A stretch of 64,000 bases of DNA from Prosopocoilus inquinatus (Eukaryota; Arthropoda; Insecta; Coleoptera; Lucanidae): assembly GCA_036172665.1 (NCBI GenBank), contig CM069870.1:59520212-59584211 (forward strand), given 5' to 3'. Position numbers and translations under genes: made by a program. Below the pieces are notes generated by a model. The model was not told the origin of the DNA. It was given only the letters and a program-made list of their open reading frames with translations, and searched no databases. This document shows positions 10,939-23,287 of this stretch, piece after piece (position 1 is the stretch's first letter; each line of letters begins with the position of its first letter).

Positions 10939-11307
10939 TGATTACTAATAAATTAAAATGCACGTAAGTGATTTTGAAACTTTTTACATTGCTTAATTAC
11001 CCTTTGCAATTTTTAAAAGAATCTAATCAACTTTTGCATTTTCAAAATAATTTGACGCGTCATTCACTTATAACCACTTTCTAAGATGGGAGCAATATCA
11101 TTCATATCAAATACATTTTCGTTGCCAAATCTTGATCAATAAATAGTTTCATTTTTATTATCGCATTTAATTGTCATAAATAAATGAACTTAGTAATATA
11201 CTGTCACGCTGGGGGAGGGGGGGGGGTCGATTCCGGTATCTAGGCGCTTGTGATGGTTTCGACGGAGTAGATGCTAAATCTAGGGGCAGCAGAGACGACC
11301 ATTGTAG

Positions 11308-12602
11308 TGTTACCACCAAAAGATTTAAAAGCTAATACTCCTGGATTCCAACATCGTAATACTGGTAACAGATAGCGTTGTCTTTGGACAACTGGTTGCC
11401 ACGGCTGAACTTGGTGGAGAATGGGCGGGGTAACTAAATATAAACAAATAGGGCGCCAGGGAATTACCTTCCCAATTGTCAAACACACTTTGATGCTTTC
11501 CCAAGGCCTCAATGTGCGCGCTTGAAGTATTCTCAATTTTCTCCAGGAGATTTTTCCTCTCTTGATGCGTTCAAAGTAGGAGATTAACATAAGCAAAACA
11601 CGTTCAGTGATACGGTGTTTATTAACACACACATACACTAGTTGAACAAAATTTAACAATGTTTAAATTGTAACCTATCAAAACTTTAAATGATAACCAT
11701 AATACGCGGGATGGACAGATCTGACCTCACAATCGGTGCTCCAAAGACACCACGAAATTTACGTAGACGTTACTTAAATATTAAACTAAGTTACGAACTA
11801 TTAAATACGTAAGTTGCTTTCGTGTCCGGTAAAATAGTCGGCATGCAATTCGAATCAAAATAATAATGGTATACGTCACTCTTTGTCGCTCAGCTGAGCT
11901 CCAGTTCCTGCGAGAAGCGTAAGATGTCACTAGTTGGTAGGCGCCGCTTCGTTCCAAGACGATTTTCAATCAGCAATGCTGCCAACGGCGGTCCAACTCC
12001 AGATGTCTGTCTCGCTCTAATGTCGCAACGGAGTCCAGCGATTCAAACACAGGTGCGTTTCGTATTCGAAATGTTCACATACCCATTCGGGAACTGATAC
12101 CAACCCTCAGTACTAATACTAATGCAATCAGTAACAATAACCAACAACAAACAAACGACTCTGCTACTTAGCAAACTCGTTGGACGTGAACGTATAAACG
12201 TTCCACAAGACTCGGGAGAGATATTTGCTTCCGGAAAATCCGTAGAAAAGTGGTTTTGTTTAAACAAACACAAACCGTCGATAGCACTGAATATGCGTCT
12301 GCTCTCGCACGAGTCAGAAGAATGAATGAATGCCCGTAATACACAATGGCCGCTGAAGAAGATGATTTCCGTTTTATAGACTACACAAAATGGCCAATCC
12401 AATGGGAAAATTATGACGTCAGAAGACGGAGATTAAACACCAATAAGAAATTATTAATTTGAAAGAATCGCTTCCTGCCGCGAATGTTACAGCGTTGCCA
12501 GATGACACAACGCCGAGCGTTGCCGGTAGGCGTCCAGTAGCAACGTTGCCAGTTCTTAGCCGAATCGGAAATAAATGCGTAATAACAAAATCGACTGTAA
12601 CA
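11308..12602. mobile_element. Solo LTR nested in LTR of A1
   Basis: A 1295-bp segment begins TGTTAC and ends GTAACA, and is flanked by GTAG on both sides (11304-11307 and 12603-12606). Removing it and one GTAG joins GACGACCATT to GGGCCGGATGAGGTGG, the order found in the intact LTR at 14,440-14,475. That makes it a clean secondary insertion. I found no internal direct repeat that would split it into two LTRs with an interior, and no gag or pol motif, so a solo LTR is most likely. Open frames inside (for instance at 12,043-12,402) have no family signature. Confidence 0.75.
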
Positions 12603-12639
12603 GTAGGGCCGGATGAGGTGGCGATGGCAAAGGCAGTAG

Positions 12640-14286
12640 ACTGACTAATAAAAATAATGCTCCATTCTTAGCGTAACTCGCATATTTAAATTCTTCATCT
12701 GCTGATTTACTCGTTGTGATGATCCTAAGGCTCCAATTTGAATTGATACATTTGGACAGGTTGGTTGAAGTCGGCTTTATCACTAAACTAAGGAGTCGGC
12801 TTCATGCCAAAAGATTATAACGTTGTCTAAACGGCCGGGAAGGTATGTGCACTTTCTATTCCTCGAGACCGGGACAAGGGAATCTTGTTGAAATGACGTT
12901 ATTCATCTGTGGACAGGATATCCGAATGCTTCATCGAGTTACCTAAAATATGAATGTTTGTTTGCGCGCGTGATGTGTGGTGTTAGATAGCTTAATGCTG
13001 AATTTTCCATGTTCCTATATGTGTCTTCAACGAGCTTAATTCTTGCGAACGTGTTCTTGAATTAGTTCCAAATTCCTGTAATTCTGCCTGTAGTTTGAAC
13101 GTCAATTTCTTGTTAGTCCTTTAGATGTCATCATCTTCTGCCATTTATTCGTCCAACTGTTGCTGTGTGGCATTACCACAATAAAAAAATCGAACGTCTC
13201 TAAACTTCTCCGTCATTTCTTCAAATTTTCCTTCTTAATTCGAACTCTCTTTGCTCCATTCTTCTATCCTTGTGTATTTTCTTTCCTGTATGCTGAAATC
13301 TGGCTTCGAAGGTTTCCATTCTCCCTTAGTTGATGGTTATTTCCTTAACTTAAAATACCTAATAATAACTTAGTATTACATATAAGATATGTCATTTGGC
13401 GTACGTTTTCTAACGTTACTTTTAATTTTGTTTTATCCTTAATCATTTATTGTTAATTGTTTAAAAAACATCCCATATTGATGAACTTTGCTTTAAACAC
13501 GTTTTCATGGAACCCGGCTTTTAATGCGTAAATTTCACCCCAAATCGTACGATCGTTTGTAGTTTATCGTTTTGTGTTAATCAGAGGCTCTGAGGAAGGT
13601 TTTAAAATAAACTGAAACTGGTCAGCTGAATGATTTAGAACCTTTTTTTTTGTCCTAAAAACCCGATCAACTACCACGTTTTTCAAAATATAAAATTATG
13701 TTACATAGGATCCTTATTTAGTTTCTTCTTCTTCTAATGTTGCTAGTTACTTCTATTTACGTAATTATACTGTCTATCTCTAATTTTGCTGTGTTGAAGT
13801 CGCCCATTTCGTCATTTCCCTGGACTCTCGTTATTTCACCGCTGATAATTCTTATTTCCTCGATTATTATAAATATTGTTTTCACACCTAGGCTGTTCGT
13901 TTTCTTTCTTGTACACGTTTCGTCTCTCCATGCAACTTCTTGCAAAATGTTCGTTGAACGCTTCCGAATTTGTTCTGTTGGCCATTTTCTCGCTCGATGG
14001 TTTCGTTTCTGATTTATTCTGACCCTTATTATCTCCTGTTGTTTCCAAGATAGCTTCCGTGTGCCTACTATGCGTTGCAGTAAGAGTTCCTAAAATTTGC
14101 CTGTTACCTCGTAAATTATTCCGTATTTTTGTTGCTTCCTTTTTCTGTGTTTGGGAGTGATCTTGATAACGCTGTTCTTGAACTAAAAACAGTTCCTTCT
14201 TCGACTCCAACTTCTGTGCTGCGATGCGGTGGGTGAAACGGTGATTCCTTCGCTGAGTTTGATCTCGTTTGGTATGGACCTGGCAT
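12640..14286 (-). pseudogene. Internal region of A1 with gag-like leader ORF remnant
   Basis: From an ATG at 14286 the minus strand reads MPGPYQTRSNSAKESPFHP and continues with a proline/serine-rich stretch, the same start as the ORF at 58,078 in element B. It then drifts out of frame and meets stops. Further along, ATGGCAGAAGATGATGA (near 13,145) and the block around 12,640-12,780 (CAGCAGATGAAGAA, GCTAAGAAT) match 58,946-59,414 of element B. No protease, RT or integrase motif is visible, so the family appears non-autonomous. About 300 bp around 13,390-13,690 has no counterpart in element B and contains a hammerhead motif. Confidence 0.65.
13579..13635 (+). ncRNA. Type I hammerhead ribozyme motif with complete core
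   Basis: Core CTGAGGA (13590-13596) fits CUGANGA. Stem II is AG.TTT against AAACT with one bulged G. GAAA lies at 13614-13617, stem III is a minimal CTGG, and the cleavage triplet GTC is 13621-13623. Stem I pairs GCT (13587-13589) with AGC (13624-13626) and, beyond an internal loop, AATCA (13579-13583) with TGATT (13631-13635). All conserved core positions are present. It lies antisense to LTR element A1 in a segment lacking a counterpart in the related element, so it probably marks a separate small insertion. Confidence 0.65.
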
Positions 14287-14356
14287 CCCCTTCTTATAAC
14301 CACAATTTATCTTCTTAGCTTGGGACTTTAGCTTGGAACTTTAGGCGCCTTCACCA

Positions 14357-15044
14357 TGTCACGCTAAGGGGGTCGATTCCGGTATCCAGGCGCTTCCGAT
14401 GGTTTCGACGGAATATATGCTAAATCTAGGGGCAGCAGCGACGACCATTTTGGGGCCGGATGAGGTGGTGACGGCAAGCAGGAGTGCGGCGACGGCATCA
14501 GCTGGTAGGCTGGTACGGATCCCCGGAACTGGAGCTGACCGGGATGAGATCGGCAGCTTCCGACTGGGCATAGGCGGTGGTGGCAGAGAGGCTTCCTCCG
14601 ATCGGCGTCAGGATGCTGAAGATATTGGAATCAGCGTTCCAGGTGGCTCCCCTTCTTCGAGATGGCAGGAGGATGCCAATTCGGAATCGTTCCTAGGTCG
14701 ACTGCGAGGGCGGCTGCCCTTCTTACAGTAGGCACTAAGCCTACCGGAGTCGGGTTCGACTGGCGTCCAAATTTTAATTCGCACATTTTATTCGCAATTT
14801 TTGTTCATTCGCGCACTGCGTTATTCGTAACATACCCGGTGTTCAATTGTATTGCTTACTTGATGAAATCGTTTGCCCTAGTTCTCGCGATTCTGCCGAT
14901 GTTTTGTTTTGAAACAAGAACCGTGTTATATCGGGTTACCACACGCATTGTTATGACACTGTTGCCCTCGATTTCACAAGCCCGTGCTTTAATAATTTCA
15001 TTATATTATTTTTTATGAAAACTCGAAAAACTCCCATCGTGATA
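14357..15044 (-). repeat. 5' LTR of element A1
   Basis: Matches the LTR at 20,883-21,559 along its length in opposite orientation and ends AGCGTGACA. It shares the GGGCAGCCGCCCT module with the LTRs at 57,191 and 60,149. The open frames at 14,399-14,731 and 14,662-15,018 fall inside the LTR and are not genes. Confidence 0.9.
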
Positions 15045-15281
15045 ATACAAATAAAGATTCATCTATTATTCGAACTAGTTAACGTTTACTTACAGCAGTT
15101 GTACAGTATCTCCAAAATTATTTCAAACAAACAAGAGGTTTTAGATCCTCAACCGGCACAAGCAATTTCATGTTAAAAAATATGCGTTACTGAAGAGGAG
15201 AATATCGTAGGAAACTTAGTGAAGCATGTCTTCATAACCATAACATACTTTGGTGTTTTCCTTTAGCGTTATTTTTTTCGG

Positions 15282-15402
15282 ATTTATGCTGCAATTCTAA
15301 ACGCGATTGTAAGCATCGTAAGGTATTATCGGGGCATTTAAAGTCACAGGCCGTAAATACCTCACAATGCTTACGATTTAACTTAGAATTGCGGCATAAA
15401 TT
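15282..15402. repeat. Foldback element, about 46-bp arms
   Basis: The left arm holds TTATGCTGCAATTCTAA and GATTGTAAGCATCGTAAGG. The right arm (15354-15402) is their near-complement, ending GCGGCATAAAT. Only about 26 bp separate the arms. Hairpin-forming MITE; no clear target duplication. Confidence 0.65.
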
Positions 15403-15492
15403 TCATTAATACTTCATGAACTTAAAGTATTCACGTTTAGAATTTTACGAGCATTTTTTTTAAATTCGGATCTTGCTTCTACACAATGTAGA

Positions 15493-15655
15493 ACGTGCGG
15501 ACGGGGGTTGGAACCCACCTTTCAACCCCTTTTGTCCCCAATTCTTTTAAACAATCCGTACAAATTTGGATCTCAATCTTTGTTCATAGCGCATCTGGTT
15601 CCGTAAAACAAACCTGAAAAACGGATTTCCGAATCGTTTTCCACGAATTGCTCGA
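15493..15655 (+). repeat. Dispersed repeat, copy 2
   Basis: Begins ACGTGCGGACGGGGGTTGGA and aligns with 4847-5005 in the same orientation. No coding signature. Confidence 0.65.
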
Positions 15656-18600
15656 ATGTATTTTGGGATTGTCGAAAAGGTTCAATCCTTATCTCTTTCT
15701 CAGCTTAATTAATATTCCTTCCTTACAGTAATTCAAATAAAAATCTGAGTCTTTAATTAAGAAAATATATTCAACTATAAGAGAAATTTTCTTACCATAA
15801 CAAAGAGAATAACAACAAATGATATGCGAATTTAATTTAATTAATTAAATAAGTTTTAACAATTAGAAAGAGAGAAGGGAGGGACTACCTGAATCAGTTT
15901 ACTTCTAGAAACGTTTGTCAACAATGATTCCTTACTCAAACTCAGCCTCGCCGGTCGACCTTACGATTGCACGGCCGGTCCCTTACCCCTGGACCGTTCA
16001 GGCGTCAATGATGGAATAAATTTAGAGTTTTGAAAACCTTACGATGAAGAATTTTCAATTCGCGTATTACAACTCTTGACAAACTTTTTTCTCTGGTCCT
16101 ATTTATTACGAGTTCTACGGTGACGTGCTATTCTGAGGTTTTTTAGAAATCCCTGGCACTGGAAGCTGTATTTCGGTAACGCATGGAGCTTTTCAATGAA
16201 TCACCGTTCTTTTTTAACACGAGACCCTAATATCATCTCATTTCTTAGTTGCAAGCTGAGACTAGTGCTTTCGTTACAATATAAGCTGCATATTTTTAAT
16301 TTTGTATTTTCCAATGAGTCAGATACACTTCTACACGAGTTCTAATTCAAACGAATCATACTTCGATACGAGTTCTAATGTAATAAAGTATCTTAATTAA
16401 ATAAATTGTACTGAATTGCACAAAAAAATAATAAAAATCTGGATTCTTACATGATCAAGTTTTTATAAGCGAAGTTTTTAGAGTTTCAGTTGTTTGGGTT
16501 CAGTAGAATTAAATTTAGTTAGATAGACCTTAAGTTAACTGGGTTGAGTTGAATTCTTAACTTTTTGTTTTGTTTGGATAAAGTTGGATTTTTAATTTTT
16601 TGTTTAGGTTGAGTAGAGTTAGAATGAGTTGAATTGGATCGAGCTGTTTAAGATTCTTAAAGAATGGTAGGGGTAACAAGCGGTGGTTTTCACTCAACCT
16701 GCGTGACCGATCCAAGCAGCGAATGCTGAAAGTTGTTGCAATCATTTCTCGCTGTTGTAGTTACGGTCGAGAAGGCTTCTCTTTGTGCACGTCTGTTTGG
16801 ACGTTGCTGATCACCACAGGGTCACTATCCGTATGGAGCGCTAATTTCTCTTTCTTGCCAGCCAACTGCGAGACGGTGCAAGTGTTTTTCACGTCTATGT
16901 AACGAAGGAAGTTTTGGCCTGTGCGCTTAACAACATAATTCTCTGTTTTGTTGCCTTATATTTGAAGCTGAAATCTATAACCAAATACGAGAGTACTCAC
17001 GTCGGTGCGCATTTGCCCCTCTGGTTTAGGCCTTGTAAATTTAAACAGTTCTGATAATTTTACAAACGATCACACCACTAGGGGATATGTACACTGCTGA
17101 ATTTACATTTGTGTGACTGCTTTTGCGGAGACATATATTTTTGTAAAGAGATTTCCAAGAACGTCATTGGGTTTCCCTTTTCTTTTATATTCCCTAACGC
17201 TCGCCATTTGAGGTTAATCCAAGTTGTATATTTCGGCGACGAGCAGGGATAGATTTTCCCGTCAATGTATCACCGGTACTTGTGGGTAGCGTAACCATAG
17301 GTGGGTGGTGCCCTTAAGTGTAACACCTTTTACATTCCTCCACGCCGTCTCCACTGAATGAGCACCGCAGCGCTTTCTCTACATCTTAATCTCCGAACGA
17401 CCCTGTTTCAGACATACGAAATTGTCCGAAATAGAATAATTATTGTGAGGACAATTTAGATATAAAGGAAACAACACCAATGCCGTTGATTCAGATATAG
17501 ATATTCGGCATTAAATCTGGTGTAGTGGACCGGAATAGATTTTATTGCGGAATATGTTCTTTGGCGAGGACACTGGAATGTGGACCTATTCAATTCTGGT
17601 TCTCCATTAAAAACATCAACAACCAACATCAAATAGTCATAATCAAGTTATGCAGTTTGTTATGAATATCATTATCGATAGACTAGAATTTTACAGTTTC
17701 GAATTGAATCTTTGTTTACTTACCATTTCCCACATACTGACTTGATCACTAAGAAGAATTATTTCTTAGCACGAATGCAACGCTTCTTGATTTGCATTCT
17801 AAAATAATTAATTTCATCTTTTGTTTGCTGATACTAGCGATATCGAATAACCGTAGATGTACATGAACCCCGTGCAGTATCGGTGCGTGGCGAGCTTTGT
17901 CAAATCAAAATCAGTTTACACCATGAGATCAAATTCAGTTTATTTAAAAATTATTATTTTATATGCCTATATTCCTATTGTGATTCTAGAAGCTAAGTGC
18001 GCGAGTGTCAGGTACACCATACGTCTTGAACACAATTCTAATACCTCTGCTGCCAATATTCTACTGCGTAAACAAAATTTTCTCTTTAACGGAGAAGCCA
18101 GCATCTCAAAAGCATTTTCAGAAAGATTAAGATCTCTGGTTAAGTCATTTAGCTCATTTTGCCTAAGTGGTTTAGAAGTTCTAGGGGAACTTTCTAAATG
18201 ACACTATGAAACTAATTCCTTAGTAAAATCCAGAAGATTCTAGTGAACACCACTGCACCTATCCGACTTGCAGAAAGCTCTGAACTTATTCGATGGTACG
18301 CTAATAACATCCGCATTGACCGCTTTGTGTGCGATATCACTCGCTATTCTCCGCACAATTTAATGTCAAAAAGATTCGTTTAAAGATTCACGGCTTTTAA
18401 TTTAATACTCTTCCAGCTCTCATTTTAAGGAGTTTCTAAGTTTTCTTGATTAGCTTATTTACTTTTTTAGCTCATGCAAAACTCGTAAAATTTATCTCAC
18501 TAAAGTTTTCCCCATAAACGTTAGACGTGACTGCATTATGGATTAACGACGACGAGTGGGTTCTTATTGTCAAGATGATTTTAGTACTAACACTTGATTA

Positions 18601-20882
18601 GCGTAGGTTATCGTCTTCATTTAACTGTCGCGAAACTCGTGAAATTTTATCTTAACTATTGTTTAACGATTATTGGGCGTCATTGTTTAACTTTGGCCAC
18701 TTAATTACGACCAAGTAATTTATTGACCACCCAAGAGAAAAAGAAGTTTAATCCAAATAAAATTTATATTCATTCTTTATTTCTTTATTCTTGTTGAATA
18801 AAAGTTACATCTTACCTAAAAATAAAATGTATATAAGTGGGATAGAAACATGAAATATTATAATGTTACTGATGTTTATAAAATTGAAAAATAAGTAGGA
18901 GTAACTAATATATATTTTTTTCATTATATAACTAGTGTCATAATAAGTCTCATTATACAATCCAAATGAGTTACATAATATAGCTATTATGAAACAAGCG
19001 TAGATAAACGTTCTTAAAGTTTCTCCCAATTAGGAGTAGGAAGGATTTTACAGTTTTGTAAGGATCCAGATTTTTTGTGCACTTGTACATTGATTCGAAA
19101 ATAAATAGACCGCGTCAAGCTGAAATATTGAAATATAAAACGGAACGAATACGTGAATCACCGAAGTTACACAATGGAAACATATTCATTCAAAATTCTC
19201 GGAAATTAGATCATACATTCGTGTCGGTTTAAACAACGCAATGCATCTGAAATGAATCTAGTGACTTGGAATGACTCATAAATAAGGGTCGGACATTCCT
19301 AGAATATCTGGTAAAAACCAGTATAAAGATAAACGAAGTAGCGGCGTAGATTTTAACGTCGCCGCTGAACGGCTTTTATGCCCGAGGCACTCTCATCCTC
19401 GCGCTTATTGCATCAGAATCAACCGTTTGATGGAAATTACGTGTGTAACATAATTGCCGTTATAGTTTCTTTCAAATTAATAATTATGAAAACATTATAA
19501 TTCTTTAATGTAACTTTTAAAAAGACTGGCATAATACATTTAATTCATATCAATTATAGCGCCGTCACTGCAAAGAGAATGCGAGCTCATTTGGAAATGA
19601 TCCGGTTATGTAAACAAGTTTTTATATCCAGTCGACCAGAACTGTAGTGGTTACTGCGTGCCGCATAGACTTCTCGGGCTTCGACTGGTTTATTGTTTTG
19701 TTTATAAAGGACAAACGCGCTAAAGATTAGAACTTTTTCCGACTATGATTGCTTCAGCATATTAGTAGTTCCTCGTACATTTAACGAAACCTTCCGCCTA
19801 AAGTGCGCCTAGGCCTGCTCTTAAAAAAGCTCCTCATTCTGTGTTGAGTCAAATTCCTAGAATCTCCGGATACTCCTTCCGCCCCCTTCCCCGTCCCGCA
19901 GAGCATAAGAAGGCGATACTTCAAATACTAGGTCAGATACCAGAAAAGCTAATTCTAGAACGTAACTTTATTACTCGACACCACGATCTAAATTTTCTCG
20001 CTGATAAATATTTCCAAATTCAAAATTTTTCTAGTAGTCAATTTTCTCAGTTTTATTTAAATATGGTATACCTAGCAATGTGTGGACGTGCGTCGGTGAT
20101 ATCAATAAAATAAAATCGTTGCAGCTTCAGAAAATTAGAAGCTTATAAAGGCTTAAAGAAGTGCGCGGATTTCTTTGTCTGTTTCTCTCTTTTTTGCAAT
20201 CCATTTTAATAGTTAAAATGTTAATACTTTTAAGACAGTCACATATTTTTTGTGTGAAAAATTGTCTGTAAAGAAATTAGAAACTTTCCTCTAATATTAA
20301 TACATAATTTATGTTCCAAACCGATCGCATGTTGGATTGGTCGAAACACTCACGTGGTGCGATGGTTTTCGCACTCAAAAGCCAACAAGTTGTCTATGCC
20401 AACTAATTGTCGTATGTTGTATGCGCAAGTCTTGTTTAGTTGAGTTCTTGGAATTACTGTCCAGTCAGCCATCCTGTTAATTGCCGCTGAGAAGCTCAGC
20501 TTAGCGGCGCTGCTTAATTAACGTTATACCTTACTTCACTTTTCTTTTACTGCTTTGGATATTTCACAGCATTATTTTTTGGTTACAACATTTTGTAATT
20601 ATATTTTATTAATTTGTAAATGAAGTTAAGTAAATTAAATTAAATATTAAAAAAAGGGCGTAATTCAATTGAAGGATTAATTCCGGATTCGAGGAAGTTT
20701 ATCTAGCGAAGCTTGCCGTTTATGCACTAATACTTAGAATGAGAACTAGCGAAGTTCACTTAAGTTCATTTGAACATATTTACGCCGACTGGTATCGTAT
20801 GACGTCATTGGCGAACTTGTTCATGACGCACTGGATGGCAAAATTATTAAACGCATTTCCGTACATTTTAATTATATACTAT
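15656..20882. other. Long stretch without recognised features
   Basis: Over 5 kb with no recognised transposon, RNA or gene. A G/T-rich patch with recurrent TTGAGTTGAATT-like words lies at about 16,480-16,640. Less AT-rich patches at 16,750-17,400 and 19,300-19,700 look like older unique host sequence. The open frames at 17,857-18,201 and 19,841-20,113 match nothing I know and are not called. Confidence 0.4.
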
Positions 20883-21559
20883 TGTCACGATGGGAGTTTT
20901 TCGAGTTTTTCATAAAAATTATATAAAGAAATTATTAAAACACGGGCTTGTGAAATCGAGGGCAACAGTGTCATAACAATGCGTGTGGTAACCCGATATA
21001 ACACGGTTCTTGTTTCAAAACAAAACATCGGCAGAATCGCGGCAACTAGGGCAAACGATTTCAGCAAGTAGGCAATACAATTGAACGCCGGGCATGTTAC
21101 GAATAATGCAATGCGCGAATCAACAAAAATTGCGTATAAAATGTGCGAATTAAAATTTGGACGGCAGTCGAACCCGACTCCGATAGGCTTAGTGCCTACT
21201 GTAAGAAGGGCAGCCGCCCTCACAGTCGACCTAGGAACGACTCCGAATTGGCATCCTCCTGCCATCTCGAAGAAGGGGAGCCACCCGGAACGCTGATTCC
21301 AATATCTTCAACATCCTGACGCCGATCGGAGGAAGCCTCTCTGCCACCACCGCCTACGCCTAGCCAGAAGCTGCCGATCTCATCCCGGTCAGCCCCAGTT
21401 CCGAAGAGTCGTACCAGCCTGCCAGCTGAAGCCATCGCCGCAGTCCTGCTTGCCGTCGCCCCACAATGGTCGTCGCTGCTGCCCCTAGATTTAGCATCTA
21501 CTCCGTCGAAGCCGTCGCAAGCGCCTAGATACCCGGAGTCGACCACCCTTAGCGTGACA
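20883..21559 (+). repeat. LTR of family A, plus strand
   Basis: Starts TGTCACGATGGGAG and ends AGCGTGACA; 677 bp, inverted relative to the copy at 14,357-15,044 and highly similar to it. It is followed by TGATGAAGGCGCTTAAA, matching the primer-binding leader after the A1 LTR, so it is a 5' LTR whose internal region breaks off within about 40 bp. I found no target duplication. The open frames at 20,885-21,265 and 21,220-21,729 are LTR sequence, not genes. Confidence 0.85.
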
Positions 21560-21569
21560 TGATGAAGGC

Positions 21570-21834
21570 GCTTAAAATTCAGAGCCAGAAGAAGACCGTG
21601 GTCATCCGTTCCTGAGCCGACCTCGACATCGCTACAACATACCGCCCGTCGAATCCCGTCGCCACCAGACCAAGCCAGCCGCCGCACAGACGATCCGAAT
21701 CGCAGCCACTTGTCTTGAATTACGAACAAACCCCATCATATTAAATTTACATTAATAAAAGGTATCCACTTTTATAAAATAACTGTGTTTCAAGCTCTAC
21801 CTTCTGAAACCCTCCGCTACCTCCTTACCACGAC
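21570..21834 (+). repeat. 3' end of a second, related LTR
   Basis: The end of this stretch (ATAAAAGGTATCC, AACTGTGTTTCAAGCTCTAC, CCGCTACCT, CCACGACA) parallels the end of the LTR at 57,191-58,025 and is followed by GGGTGGAGACGCTCAAAA, parallel to that element's primer-binding region. It seems to be a chimeric junction of two related LTRs. The 5' limit is uncertain. Confidence 0.55.
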
Positions 21835-21839
21835 AGGGT

Positions 21840-23287
21840 GGAGACGCTCAAAATATATATCTTTTTGCCCTTTGTGTTTCTTCTTAGGCATTCCTGGGTA
21901 CGTAGATTTGTGCAATTGTTTCGGCTTACATGGTTGTTGGGGTTGATATTTTGGATCATAAACACCTATGTCTATCCCTTTTGCATTCTTTGCCCCATCC
22001 GTGTACCAGATGGAGATATCTTTTCCTAATTGTGCTATTTGGCTTTTGGCAATATGGCGGTTACTCTGTTCATTTCATAAGGTCTGTCAAAGTCAAACAC
22101 TTTCGGAAACATGACTTAAGCTTTTCCAGAGTTTCTGGTTGCCAGAAATCTACTATTCTAAGATGTCCTGTACGGTCACCTGACTTGAATCTCCTAGTCC
22201 GAGTTAGTTTCAAGGAAGCTTGCATTTCCACCCTTTACATCGGCAAGTGAAGTGGAAGGATGTCTAGCTCTTCTAGAGCTGCTGTAGGGGTAGGTTTCAG
22301 GGCCCCTGTTGAGACACGCTAATTGCTGCAATTTCTGCAGTTTATTTCTTGCAGTTACCTCAATGGTTTTTGTCCACTAAAGAGAAAGAGGCATAAATAA
22401 CTATGCTGCCATATATGACCATTGAATTATTCGCGGCTTAACCCGGCATTGGTCGCTACATATACGAGAGTTTCTCTCACAAACCTTTAGTCATCGCACA
22501 TCAACACCAACACAGGGCATTTAGTCTTGTTTTCAACATAAATAAAGTAGCTGTTCAACAGGGCTGAAACAGCTGTAGAGAGGCTGCTCGAGGTTTTCAC
22601 TGCAATCAAAAACGATTTGCAACAAAATTTTTTTAAAAATGTTTATTTTACGTTACTATTATAACAAAGAAAAGCTAAAGTAATAAATATTATTACGATT
22701 ATCACTTTGTAAGTTCATGTGTAAGAAAATATAAGAAAAAAATGTAAATTTGATGTGTTAGAGAAAATCTGGTTGGTTTAATGGTTAAGACCCCATGTTT
22801 TACCAAGAAGTAAACGACAAACCCAAGAAGTTGTCATTGCCTTTGGAACTGTCTTATCGACATATGCTTTCCAATTGAGCTTCGTATTCCGGCTTATTAC
22901 TAAATATTTTCCCGCTTTGGAGAGCTGTATAGAGATTCCATTTAAACGAGGAGCGATTAAATTCAGCTTCCTACGTTTACTAAATTGCATTATGACGGTT
23001 TTTTAGGGTTTACACTAAGTTCCTCTTTACGACACCATCTACTGATAATGTTTAGAATCATCTGCATTAAGTTGGAGATTACGCCTTAATGTTTTCCTCT
23101 CATCAGTATGACTATGTCATCAGCGTAACCAAGAAGCTGATGACTTTTCTTAGTGTCATTTCTCTCAGTAGGTCGTCGACAAATGTAGTCCATAGCAGCG
23201 GTGATAAAACCCCACCTTGTGGGTAGCCCTTTGCTGTGGTTATTGTTGAACAAACTCCATCTAATGAAGCTGTCACTGTATGTTTAA
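21840..23287 (-). pseudogene. I/R1-like non-LTR retrotransposon pseudogene, interrupted
   Basis: The minus-strand reading from 23,287 gives TVTASLDGVCSTITTAKGYP, QGGVLSPLLW, then (frame shift) GYADDIVILMRGK with the YADD box intact, WCRKEELSVNPKK and the thumb KRRKLNLIAPRLNGI to about 22,778. An insertion (about 22,441-22,774) interrupts. Downstream, YGSIVIY resumes the RT connection, and IWYTDGAKNAKGIDIGVY at about 21,930-22,010 is an RNase H core (the first catalytic Asp in TDG). The GYPQGGVLSPLLW form with a C-terminal RNase H points to the I, LOA or R1 group. Many stops and frameshifts; 5' truncated. Confidence 0.75.
22556..22645 (+). repeat. Fragment of the hammerhead retrozyme repeat
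   Basis: CAGGGCTGAAACAGCTGTAG at about 22,559, then GAGGCTGCTCGAGG and CACTGCAATCAAAAACGATT match 47,586-47,657. It starts inside hammerhead stem II, so the CTGAAGA half is absent and this copy cannot cleave. It lies in the insertion that interrupts the I/R1-like pseudogene. Confidence 0.8.

Larger units (their letters stand above)
11202..15044 (-). mobile_element. LTR retrotransposon A1, deleted, with ATAC target duplication
   Basis: Read on the minus strand: a 688-bp 5' LTR (15044 to 14357), a TGGTGAAGGCGCC-like primer-binding region, an internal region to about 12,640, then a truncated 3' LTR (12,640-12,603 and 11,307-11,202) broken by a solo LTR. Both outer boundaries are flanked by ATAC (11198-11201 and 15045-15048). 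LTR ends are TGTCACG...CGTGACA (the first base pair at the 15,044 end is decayed to TATCACG). The 4-bp duplication fits Ty3/gypsy-like integration. The internal region matches that of the element at 57,191-60,983 and has no recognisable pol. The end of the internal region and much of the 3' LTR are deleted, so the copy is dead. Confidence 0.85.

Noticed and set aside
12043..12402. Overlapping plus and minus open frames of 67-119 codons
   Set aside because: Located in the solo LTR (11,308-12,602) and without family motifs.
21220..21729. 169-codon minus-strand open frame (and 20,885-21,265; 14,399-15,018)
   Set aside because: These are readings of LTR sequence of family A and its junction; copies in opposite orientation show the same frames by repetition.
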